DNA from: Apis mellifera
Taxonomy: Eukaryota > Arthropoda > Insecta > Hymenoptera > Apidae
NCBI RefSeq assembly: GCF_003254395.2
Contig: NC_037647.1
Location: forward strand, 531,001 to 595,000
Direction: 5' to 3'
Length of the DNA: 64,000 nucleotides
Part shown: in pieces, positions 50,923-62,300 of the stretch
Numbering within the stretch: position 1 is the stretch's first letter
Layout of the letters: every line of letters starts with the position of its first letter
Notes under the pieces: generated by a model
Told to the model about the DNA's origin: nothing
Database searches by the model: none
Seen by the model: only the letters and a program-made list of their open reading frames with translations
Position numbers and translations under genes: made by a program

Positions 50923-53900
50923 CTCTTTTAAATTTGATTTAAATTACAAAACATTTATCATCTCATATTTTATATCGAAAAAAATCCGATGTACAATTAA
51001 ATTTCTATAAAAAAATGAAAATTTGTATCTCGACTAAAATTATTAATTGACAAGTCTCAAAAAAAAAAAAAAAAAAAAAGAAAAAAAGAAAGAAAGAAAT
51101 CCGATGTAACTTTCAATCTCCAATAATTAAAAGTTGAACAAAGTTTTTTTTCAATGATAAATTTTCTTTTCCCTTTACTTTATACTAATCGCATTACTGC
51201 TTTAAAAAGCAAACGATATTAGGCGATACAAGAGATGACGTTCACTCTAAAATTGTAGGACAGGGCTACATCAGGGGTGAAGCCTCTGATTGAGAGGACG
51301 AGTAAATGAAGGATTTCACGAACGAATGGCGCGGCATCGGACGTAATTGAGCATGGCGATAATTATTACGGTGCACAGGATCGCGTCGTTGAGTGGATTC
51401 GATCAATTTCGCCCATCATCTGACAAGAACAGACGGATTTTCCTTCGATTCTTCCTTCCTTCCATCTTTCACCGATATATAGGATACTTGGATATATATA
51501 GATTATATAAGATACTGGTAACTGATAATACAACAAAGCAGCAATATTCTTATTTCTTAAAATTAAGTTTATAAAATAAGAATAAAAAATTCTATTGATC
51601 TTGGAATGCGAGTGGATTATTGGTAAAAGTTCATTTTATTTTATAAGATATACATACGTGAGAGAATAAGTAAAAAGTATCAAATAAAATTTCTTCGTTG
51701 AATTTCTTATTTTCAAGAGAATTGAAATGGAAGAAAAGTAATCAGATATTCGTGCATTTGGTAAATTTTCAAATCATTCAATTTCCTTGAAGAAACTAAT
51801 TTGTGAAATAGAGAAAAATTTAGAAAAAGCTAATATTTTTGTTTATAGAAAAGAATCGGAGAATAAAGAAGATTTGAACAAGATTATCTTAGATAAATTA
51901 TATATAAAAAAAGAAAAAGAATATCCTTTTATAAAAAATTCGCAGAAAAATAATATTTCTCAAAAATATGCAAATACCAAAATTTGCTCTATTATAAAAT
52001 GCAATATAATTATATATAAAATTTTTATTTTTGTTATCTTAAAAGTAGTAATAAAAATTATTTTTAATAATTTTAACTATTGTTAATATAGGTTAACAAT
52101 CATTTAGGAATTAATTTTAGTTTGTACATAACTTTATTTTACTAAGTAAATAAAAATCGTAAATAAAATGCTCATCGCTCTCTTCAACATTGTGCTTGAC
52201 ACTATGCTAACTTTACTCTTCTTTGAGTTATTAGAACGAGTTATGGAAAGTTCAAAATATTTAAATTCACCCAAATGTTATAAACAATCGTTTCAATCAC
52301 TCATTTCAGATCACTGAAATTTCTAAACTTAAAATTTAATCTTCTTTCCACGAAATACTATGACGTTTCTATTTTGGAATTGATCATGTAATATCGTAAA
52401 ATCCACGCGAATATGACATCATGTTCTGCCCGCTTATCGCAGCTCTTATCTTAAAGAAACGATCTGATCCACTGTCTTTCCCTACAAAATAATCTTCTAC
52501 GCTCTTTTCCTGCTTTATCTATCAATTATCAGATGGTTATTTTTCGAAATTCATTTTCGAATTGACCAGGAATCACACCGGGCGAAAAGATATACAACGC
52601 AGAGGGAGGGAAACGCGGATAACCAAAGAGCAACGAAAATTTTTCAACCGTTCGAGTTGATTGTTCGGCTCGTTCGGGATAATTAGGTGAAAACCGCGGA
52701 GGGCATTTAGCCAGCCCGTTAGCCACGGAAATTAGTTTAAAATACGGTCTCTAATTGGCAAGGGCGGGCCTTGATCTGCTCGACGTTTGCCCGTAATTTG
52801 TTTCGATCCTGATTTACCCTGCCCGCTAGATCCGTTTCTGGTTTCTGATTTAATCGACCGCGTGGCTTAAAATTCCAATACCCGGCTGGCTCGTCCCGTT
52901 TGTTGGAGGAATTGGAGAAGTGGGGGGGAGGTAAAAAACAGAAAAACGCAGACGTGGAGAGCATCGAATGCGAATTGAATATTTCGAATTTTTTATTTGC
53001 TCTATTCAATTCATATTTTTTACCGGTATTTCGAACAATCTTCATTCGTGATACTCGTGGATGTGTTTGAAGGTATTGATTTAATATTTCCTGATCGAGA
53101 AATTAAATTATACTTCTCTTTTTTTGTCTTAGTAACTTAGAATTCTGCTTAATCTTCATTTTTGTTTATTGAAAGCGATTTTAATACTAAGAAGAAATTT
53201 TTGACGTCGATCTATTTTCGATTTTACTCATTTTTTGATAATAGATCTTGTCGAATTATCCTATACATTAAAAAGCAAGTTTTTGTTTAATACCGTAATT
53301 CTATTATTTTGATACATAATTGATATAATTTCTCGATGTCAAATTTCATTCATTACTAATTCATGAAACATTATTTACTTTGTAACTTTTATGCATTAAT
53401 TCTGTCAGATAATATTTAAACGATTCTATCTTGACTTTCAAAAATACATTATTGTTAAAAAGTTTGAAAATTATATTTAAATAAATAATTCAACTTCATT
53501 GCATTTAATTATAACATAAATATATCTTATTGATTCCATATAATGTTTATTTTTAATTCGAGTTGTTACCATTTTCTAGATTCCAGATTTATTTTCTATT
53601 AAGTATTTATGAGATTCCTTTTGATTAAAAACTTTCGATCCACAAGTATATAACAATTCTAAATTATCAAAGATCTCAAAATATTCAAAAGACAAACTTT
53701 TGAGTAAAAATTGTAATGATAATTCAAAACAAAACATTTTAAATTATTTTTTAAAAAAATTCAAATATTTCTTCCAATCTTTTTGGAATTATTGTGCACA
53801 AAAAGCTTTTACTTTTAGATGAAATACGAGTTGTTTTAAAACTAACAAGTGCCCTATGGGTAACTAATTTTGTGAATTTTTTATTTAGTGACTCGACAAA

Positions 53901-54310
53901 AGTGCATGAAAAAAAAAAAAAGAGAAGAAATAAAAATAAAAATAAAAAAAATAATTCACGTAATATTTCCACACGTAGTACCATTTATAATTTTTCTACG
54001 TCTGGACGTGATCAAGCAAAAAGAAATGAGGGGGAAAAAAAAAAAAAAAAAAAAATTCAAAATACATGCATATTCCCATAGACCTGGAAGAGCAGTCACG
54101 TCGGAAGCCATGCCCGGCAGATACATATTTATTTCGAACGGAAATCCGTGAAGTCCAGCCGCTGTCGCTCGTACGTCATGTCTCGGGATGCAGGAACAAC
54201 CGTCACGACGAGCACACGTACGAAATGCCGTATATTTATGATGCCACGCTCTGCGTGCCGTGTGCAAAGGGTTGACACGGCTATTACTACGTTATCGTTA
54301 ATTACTTCTG
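50923..54310. other. intronic stretch, mixed composition
   Basis: AT-rich at 50923-51180 and 51540-52380, and again at 53060-54050. A 19-A run followed by an interrupted purine tract is at about 51060-51098. GC-richer blocks lie at about 51230-51450, 52400-53050 and 54060-54310. Opposite-strand frames in the last block overlap and are not called. Confidence 0.5.
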
Positions 54311-54790
54311 TTCCGATTCGAAATTCGTAGAATTGAAATTTATCGACGAAATTATTTAAGATATTGCAAATATCATCAGGAATTTTTGGAAAAATTATAT
54401 ACGAAATTATTCGGGATAATAGATACGTTATTAAAGATATTACGTATCGAGGAATAAAAGATTTATTTCAAATTTATCTGTTGCTCAAAAATATTTTATT
54501 TTCAATAAGATATGTAAATTCTCAAATTAATATAAATTGCTACATTTCTTACACTTTATGGTAAACTTAAAACGAAGGAAATATTTATAAAATTCTTAAA
54601 CTCCTCTTTCGTCATTAATTGAGAAAAGAATCGCAAATAAAATTAAATTTCAATGAAAGATTAATCCACAATCAATCTGTGTTAAATAAAATTATTTCAA
54701 ATAAGAAAAATCACAAGAAATTTCCAATTTAATGAATATTCCGAACAAATAACGCAACAAATTTCAAACAATTTCATCTCGTTAGACATT
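54311..54790. other. AT-rich intronic stretch, nothing recognised
   Basis: Mostly A+T. The short plus frame at 54364-54564 is AT-codon-rich and matches nothing. Confidence 0.6.
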
Positions 54791-55342
54791 TTAAATCGCA
54801 AGCGTTATTTTTCATTCCTCTTTCCCTTTCGGCTTCGAATATACGAGAAACAGTAGGAAGAGAAAAGGAAAAAGGAAAAAAAAAAGAAACTGAAGCGCAG
54901 AGACCAAAGAGAGGAGACGAAGGACAAAAGGTAGGCGCGGATGAAGTAGCGGCGTGCGTATGGTAGGAAAAAAAGAGAGAGAAAATAAAAGAAAAAAGGA
55001 AAAGAAAAGGGGGAAAAAAAATATTCGCGCAAGAGAGGGTCGATCAGCGATTCCACCCCCCCTCCCCCCCCTGGCGACACAGCGTGGAACGTTTACCCTC
55101 CGCCCGGTCGTGCTACCACCACCCACCCTCGTGTCGATGTCACGAGTAACGAGTGTCGTGGTGCAGACTGCATTAGTACCGGGGGATGCTAAAAAATAAC
55201 GACGGAAGAGGGAGAGGAGTGGGCGCATGGAGTGGTGGTGGATCTGATCGATATCACCTGATACATTGTTTTCGGATAAGAAACGAGTAGCTTCGCGCAT
55301 ATCGATGAAATAGTGCGTGTACCTCTGTCTATGACACGTTTG

Positions 55343-55364
55343 ATATATATATATATATATATAT
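55343..55364. repeat. (TA)n microsatellite
   Basis: 22 bases of AT repeats. A second run is at 55453-55470. Confidence 0.95.
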
Positions 55365-57352
55365 GGGGAACATATGGTTGTTTAAACAAGAGGAATGCAT
55401 AAATGATAAATTCTCCAGTTTTTGTCTTACGTAACATTTTATCGAGTGGGTTTATATATATATATATATAGAGTGGTTTTGAGTATATTCTATATTCTGT
55501 TGTGAAGTTTTTTTTTTCTATCAAGATTTTATAAAGATAGATTCTTGTAAGTGTTACGCGATTAATAAGAATCGGTTCGATGAAATTGATGTTTATAGAA
55601 TAGTAGGAGTAATCGGTGTAATGGATGAATTGTTCTGTAACGTGACAGTGGTGGGTGAGTGTCGCGCGTGATGGATAGAGTTGTCCGGCTACCGATCGGA
55701 ATTATTAGTATTTCCCATGTGTGACACGGCAGTGATCCATTTCTACTTTGTTTATTTTTTTGTTTGATATTTTTAAGATTCGTGCAAATATTTGTTTTTT
55801 TTTTTTTTTTGATCAATATCGAAGCTAAAATAAATTTTGTGTTTGTTATCTAATGTTTTAATAAATTTCTTTCATAATTTATACAAATAACGACGCGATG
55901 CAATCGAAAATATTATTTTTTTTTCACACATAAGATATTTTATATATCTTATTTTTGCATTTGAATAGAGAACATTCGTCGTAATATTATAAATTATGTT
56001 TGAATCAACTTATGTGTATATTATCAAATTATCTTGTTACAAATTACCAGCTATACATTCATTTCGCATTCATTGCTGTAATTCGGATGTGTATCGTTCA
56101 TTATGGACGGGTAAATTAAGCACGATAGGTTTTCTACGATACACAAAATTTATTTTATACCAAAATTATTGATTTTGGAATCCGTATTAATTCAACAGTT
56201 TATTCTCCCTAATAGGTATTATTAGCATTATTACCCTTTAAAATCTTACAATTAAATTTTGCTTTTAACATCCTCTGAATAAGCAGTTTATATTACCTCA
56301 AACAGTAAATACTCGAATTATTGATTGAATCATCCCCGATGAATAAGATACTCATTGCATTACATCTATTATTATTCCATACCTATTGTTGATTGTTCAC
56401 AGAATTTATCATCTGTTTGATAAAATTAAAAATTAAGAGATGAAAGGAAATATTATTTGACTTTGAATTTAAAATACACATTCAAAATTTTTTATGTCAT
56501 TACAACAAAACTCCTACAGAATTTCTTTTATTAAAGCTAGCTAAAAAATATACATCAAAGGAACGAATACAAAAGGAAGACAGCGTTCTGAAAATTAAAA
56601 AAAAAAATAAAAAATAAAGAAAAGAACAAATGAAACCCCCTTACGAAACTTTCCAATCCCGCAACATTAGTAAACACGACCAAACGGGAACACATCTCCC
56701 GTCGATCTTCTCTCGTAAAGCTTGAATTGGTTGGTCAAACAGAGCCAAGCCTGTCCTAACATTCGGCAATCTTCGAAAACAAAATTTCCTTCTGGCTGGC
56801 GTGTGTAACGGACACGGTTGTGTGTCGTCCAACAAGCGGACAGCGCTCGGTTTGCGCGTCGGCCTCGATTATCGATTATGAAATTGCACCGGATAAAGCA
56901 AACGAGAGAGGCTCTGCTCCACCTCTTTCTCTCTCCCCCTCTCCCTCTTTCTCTCTCTCTATCACTTTATGTCGAGCTTGCTACTCGATAGAGTTTGTGT
57001 TGGTCAGACGTGTACAGGTGCGCCGATTGACTTTCCGATTATCGGATGACAGAGGAGCGAGGGGAGGGGAGGGGGAGGGACACAAACGCGTGCATACACG
57101 AGAATACACGCGAGGCCCCTGTCTCTCTCTCGCGCCCTGCGACTTAAACACTGCCCTTTGTCACGGCATCCCCTCGGCGTTACACAACCGAACCGTTCCG
57201 CCGTGGAACGTTTTACACGCGCACAAGCGTAGAACGTGTAGCATAGAAGGCAAGGCAACTTGCCATGCTCTCTGTCATACCGCGTGTCCCCATCCGCTTT
57301 ATCCACCTATGACGCTTCATCTAGCTCTCCGTGAGGGTGGTTGGCATCGTTA

Positions 57353-57368
57353 CTCTCTCTCTCTCTCT
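57353..57368 (+). repeat. (CT)8 microsatellite
   Basis: Eight CT units in a pyrimidine-rich, CpG-containing region. Confidence 0.95.
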
Positions 57369-57700
57369 TCCTCTCTACGTGTTTCTGTCCTTGTTCATTA
57401 TTGGATTGGATGCTTGGCGCATCTTCTTCTCGCTTAATAACGTTTTGGGTTGGTTTAGTCTCTTTATTGGGACGATCGTGGGATGGACAAGTCCCCGTTT
57501 GTGGTAAATTCTCTTATTAGAGGGGGATTGATTGGCCATCGTGTTATATTAGCCAGACGTTGTTCTATGATTATACAAGAATCAGGTGAACCAGGATGTG
57601 GAGCAAGGTCTCCGTTTATTGATCGAATATTCGGGGTTTGGTTTAAAGTTTATAATCCGGTTCACTCGACACATTCTTTTTTTCTTTTTTTCTTATTTCA

Positions 57701-59149
57701 TTTCTTTTTGCGGGAAAATTTTGTATGGTCGAGAATCGTCGAGTTTTTATGCTTAGGATTTTAATAAATATTAATGAATTGAGAAACAAATTAATCATTT
57801 GTGAATTTTTTTTTTTCATTCTCTGAGATTGGAATTAAAAATAACATGGAAAGGTAATCGATAAGTGATCGGTTTTTTTTCAAATATGTTTATATAAAAA
57901 CAAATAAAGATAAAAAGATAATTATCTAAAAGAAGAATATCTTGAATACTTAAACTAATATGCAATAACATATGTAGGAAAAAATCATATCCTAACAATT
58001 TATTTTTCTTATTGAAATCAGCTATTGAAAGAGTTTCCTTTTCTACATAATTATCGATAAAATTTGCGAAATATTAGCTTATTTCTTATCTTTTGTCTAT
58101 AAATATACAATGAAATTTTTTTTTTTGCTTGCATAAAATAAAAATGCCTGCACGCGGTAAAAATATGATATACTTGATATATTTAAAACAACGATAACGG
58201 TAACTTATCGCTGTAAATATTAACTATTAACTGGAAAATTATATCCTCTTAAACATTTTGTTATAAATTTGAAGAAATATTTTAATATCACATGTTTATT
58301 ATATTGCAAAATATTAATTCAATAATAAAAATGTTATATATACTTAATTTACAAAAAGGATTCACGCGTAGAATATTATTTATTATTATTATTTTCAATA
58401 TAAATTTTTTTTCCTTATTTAAATTTTTTTAGAAACGAGATTTTAAAAAATTGTAATTATACAGATAATTGTTAATAATAGTGAAAGAATATTTCATCTT
58501 ATTTTTAATCTTTTCGTTAATAGTAAAATTCTACTTTTCATTTTAATAGAAATTTCACGATACTTTTGTTATATATCCATAAATATTATTTGTAAGATAA
58601 CTTACAGAAAAGAAAAGTAAATTATGAGGAGAAATACAACCAAGTCTATTAGAATAGTATATCAAAGTATCTAAGAAAGATATTTACTCGGTTCTCACAC
58701 GAACCCCTAACGAGATAAAGTTTTTCGAATCATGACTTTGATCGTTCATTCAAGTAGAAAACAAGCGTATTTTACTCGATGATAACAACGAAATTCACTG
58801 GTAAAAATCTTATCGCGATAACTAGGGAAAACTATCTATAAAGAAATATCGATGGAATTGCTCGATATCCTCATTTTTATTATCCCTTTTCCCTTTTTTT
58901 TTTTTTATTCTAAAGAAACTTGTCTGATAAAAGTTTCGAATTGAAAAATTCTTTCTTCGGCGGTTGAAAGAATATTGGTTACAACAATATTATAAAGTGA
59001 ATTTAATAGAATATCGAAGCATCGAATATCGTTGAAAGTTAAAGACCTATTAATTTTTCATTAGTTAAATTTATCAAATTCGAAATTTTGATGAAATCAA
59101 CAAATAAGTTAGAATAGAATAAAATGATTGATTTCGTTTCGTCACTCAC
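57701..59149. other. AT-rich intronic stretch next to the sfl exon
   Basis: Mostly A+T, ending at the donor of the exon 59150-59347. A slightly more complex patch lies at about 58680-58830. Nothing coding recognised. Confidence 0.6.
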
Positions 59150-59347
59150 TTGATTCGATTGGAGACTAGCAGTTCCGCTATGTTTTTTCCCAACATAGAA
59201 TACAACGTTTCCACGAAGACCAATACCTTTGGATCCGTCCTCAAACGAGCTTCGCTGCGATGATCCGGCGCAGAGGGTAACCTCGTTGCACCCCTCAGCG
59301 TCGAACACCTGATCGATGGCTCTGGTCTAGTGTCTCGATGGATTAGA
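59150..59347 (-). CDS. sfl: sfl/Ndst internal coding exon: end of stem and start of the conserved luminal domain
   Basis: Part of a bifunctional heparan sulfate N-deacetylase/N-sulfotransferase, a Golgi type II membrane enzyme that removes acetyl from GlcNAc in heparan sulfate and sulfates the free amine. The minus-strand frame gives 65 full codons plus split codons at both ends. The first ~35 codons are Arg/Ser/Pro-rich and not conserved, as expected of the stem. They are followed by RTDPKVLVFVETLYSMLG and then AELLVSNRIK, which match the start of the NDST luminal domain. The acceptor is tttgtttcag ending at 59348 and the donor is gtgagt at 59149-59144. The split codon AA|A gives Lys when joined to the exon at 11104-11356, exactly as in other NDST proteins (…RIK-YKLEV…). 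There is no in-frame Met at its start, so a further upstream exon with the membrane anchor is needed. The open frame with a Met in this stretch is in a different phase and is a shadow. Very confident. Confidence 0.95.
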
Positions 59348-62300
59348 CTGAAACAAAATATGGAAGCTTTAGAAATAATCGATTATAAGCTTCTTAGGAT
59401 CAAGTTTTATCAAAGTTGGCGAAATTATTTCAATTCAAGATTTTACGTATGTTCAGCAAAACGCTATATAATGCAAAATCAATTGTTCTATCTATATTAC
59501 TTTTATTATAGCATGTTACGTTGTTATAGGTTCTTTAAATTAGAATCAAATAATTCATAAAAATTTACTACCAATCACAGATTAAATGAAATACAGTATA
59601 TTTGGAATAGTAATTAGATAATTTGAGATAAATAAAAAATTATTGTAGAGAAATAAATAAAAATAATTGAAATTATAGGGAAATTAATATATATTTCAAA
59701 TTTTGAATATAGAAAAAACATAAAATATCCGAAACTTTGTTTTAATTAAAAAATTAATGCAGAATAAATATTTCAATAAGATAGGAAATTTGAAACAGCA
59801 AATAAAAATTATTTTCATTTAAATAAAAAAAATATATATTTATTATATGCAGGAATTATATAATATCAAATAAATATTAATCATCATAAAATTTATCTTT
59901 TACATTGTTATAATATAATCGACTAATTGTTTCTTAAAATTTTCATTAAAATCAACAAGTCAACGGCTAATTTACCAGCCTGAATAATGTAACCGTGCAT
60001 GTAATATGCAAATTACTTTTATCTTCAATATTCCGGATTATATTATCGATATAGTATTAAAATATAAAATCTCGTATTACGTTTTATATTTTTGAAATAT
60101 CTGTAAAATTTACACGAAACCATAAATGGGAATGAATAGATTAAATGATCTAAAGTTTTGATCACATTTCAACAATACCCATTGAAAAATTTTTGCAAAC
60201 TCATATTCTATTCTTCCACAGATTAAATCACAAATACATTAAAATTTTTACATGAATATTATTAATTAACAGATGCATGCACTCTCATTATTATTTTACA
60301 AATTTAATAACATTTAATAATTTTTTTTATTTTTTCTATTTATTTTATCAATTATTAAATTCCAATACCTAAAAAGTTCACCAAACTATATTAATACTCG
60401 ATAATAATACAAAACCATGAGTCTCGTAATAAATTTATCGCAACGATTCACAATTCGTTTTGAACTTTTGAAAAATTTCGACCGTTTAGCTCGAGGAAGG
60501 AGGAATTTTCTCTTCACGTGACGAGGATCGAAAACGGCAAGAGACGAGATAATGTTCCTGCGTTGGTCATGTCGCATAAAGCGGCCGGATTGCTCCACTT
60601 GGCATGAATCGGGCGGCATTTTTACGATTACCGATAATCCGATTGTGTCTCAAAGAAACCGGGAAAAAGAGATTCGTCCTCGAGAACGAAGATGAAAGAA
60701 TTCCTTCATCGAAATCGCCATTGCCGAGATCTGAATAACTGGAACCTTTTGAGGAATGCACCGTTTCCAGCCTTTCCCAGTCTTAATCCCATTGCGTGAG
60801 ATTGGGATCAACATTTCTAATGTACCGAGATCGGAGGAATCCTTTTAAAATTTTAATACACAATCATGAGTATCCGAAAATCTCTGCGAGGGATTTCATA
60901 TTTCTGTTAAATCGAGTGCATTTCTTTCAGAATTTGAATAGAAAATGAAGTATATGGGGATAAGATGAAAAATCGCTTCATCACGAGATTAAAGTTTTAA
61001 TTTTTATACAGTTTACACAAGATATTAGAAATTGTAAAATTATTGATTTCTAATATTTTTCAATGAAGTTTTATTATATAAAAAGTATAGTAAAAGAAAA
61101 AACAATTAAAAAATATAAATTAATCAATCAAGTAATTCGTAATCCCGGATTATTTACGAAATTCATTTGTTAATTAATGTTCCACGCGATAAATTATCCC
61201 GATATATTTAAATTAAACAAATACTGCGAGATTTAATTCTTCATCCATTATTATACCAAATATTGAATCCTCAAATGGAGATAATGATTCAAAATCTATC
61301 TAAATCTACAAATCTACATTTCTAGATGTTAATTGTTAAAATTTTATTTGAATAAAAAAAATTATTTAACATACAATTGTATTAAAAAAATAAAATATTA
61401 ATTTTGAATAAAACACGATCTTACGAATTGTTAATCAAAATCTTCGATCGAATATAAAACATCCAATTCCACTACTAGAAAGATAACTCTACTTATCCAT
61501 ACGCGAGAATTATCGTCGAACAACGTGTTTCGACGGAGCGGAATACAAGGTTTTTACATTAATGCGTTGGGATCGTTGACGATGAAATAAAACGGACGAG
61601 CGTAACAAATTTTCCGTGTCCGGCCACTTTAAATCGCAACGAACGAGCCGAGAATGGAAAACGAACCCTTCCCTCTCCCCCTTCCCATATCTCTCCCGCT
61701 CTTTCGTCAATGTTTCGAGAGCTTAACGTCGAAACACAAACACGCCTATTTCCGCTCGCAATTTGCCCGACAAAACTCGTCTTGATGTACGTGACCGGTG
61801 GCGTAATATCGCGTTGTTTGCCCCGCAATACCGGAGGTCCGGTTTATCGATCACTCGACTCGGCTGCAACTTCGACTGGCGAAAGGTCGATGGTCAATGA
61901 TTTATCGGGCAAAGTCTCGCGACTGACGACGTGTTAATTCCACTCCGTATAATGCATCGAGTCTTTACACCACCCATCCCCGATGAACTGGATAACAGGT
62001 AGATACCGAGAAGATTGTAAGACGATACGTGTGGTTCGTTGTTGTTGGGGGGATGGATAATTTCGAAGTTGTTGAAATTAGAAGGAAAGGTTTTTTTTTT
62101 GCCCCTTTGTGGAAAGTTCAGCCGCGGATGTAACGCGAATATTGTTGATAAATACACTATAGAGAGAATTTCTTTATTGCATTTTTTTCTTTCTTTCTTT
62201 TTTGATTTCCTTCCCTGTTTGAAACTGGTTTTCAAGCTTGAAATTTTTAATATCGTGATGAAGCTTGTTATGCTTTATAGAAGAGGAGAAAGTTGCGCTT

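Larger units (their letters stand above)
54791..57700. promoter_or_regulatory. CpG-rich zone, candidate internal promoter or regulatory region
   Basis: Two CpG-rich parts (about 54900-55330 and 56650-57700) flank an AT-rich middle. The first follows a long purine-rich stretch on the plus strand (54840-55040). The second has pyrimidine tracts, a (CT)8 run and the longest open frame in the window (56820-57437, 205 codons, plus), whose low-complexity sequence shows no domain. It lies 2-4 kb downstream of the first visible sfl exon, inside the giant intron. Such a zone could be an alternative start site for sfl or for an unannotated transcript. This is an inference from composition only; no definite core promoter was found. 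Confidence 0.3.
11357..59149 (-). other. giant sfl intron, 47.8 kb, phase 2
   Basis: Donor gtgagt (59149-59144) and acceptor aatttcag (11364-11357). The flanking exons join as AA|A = Lys, inside a run that is continuous in all NDST proteins (VSNRI-K-YKLEV), so no coding exon of this isoform is missing between them. All repeats, transposon remnants and GC-richer blocks from 11.4 to 59.1 kb are therefore intronic to sfl. Alternative first exons or nested noncoding genes inside it cannot be excluded. Confidence 0.92.

Noticed and set aside
54812..55300. 162-codon minus-strand frame
   Set aside because: Its C-terminal half is Phe/Leu/Ser low-complexity from the purine tract, and no motif is recognised in the rest.
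59039..59308. 89-codon minus-strand frame overlapping the first visible sfl exon
   Set aside because: It is in a different phase from the conserved NDST sequence; it is a shadow.
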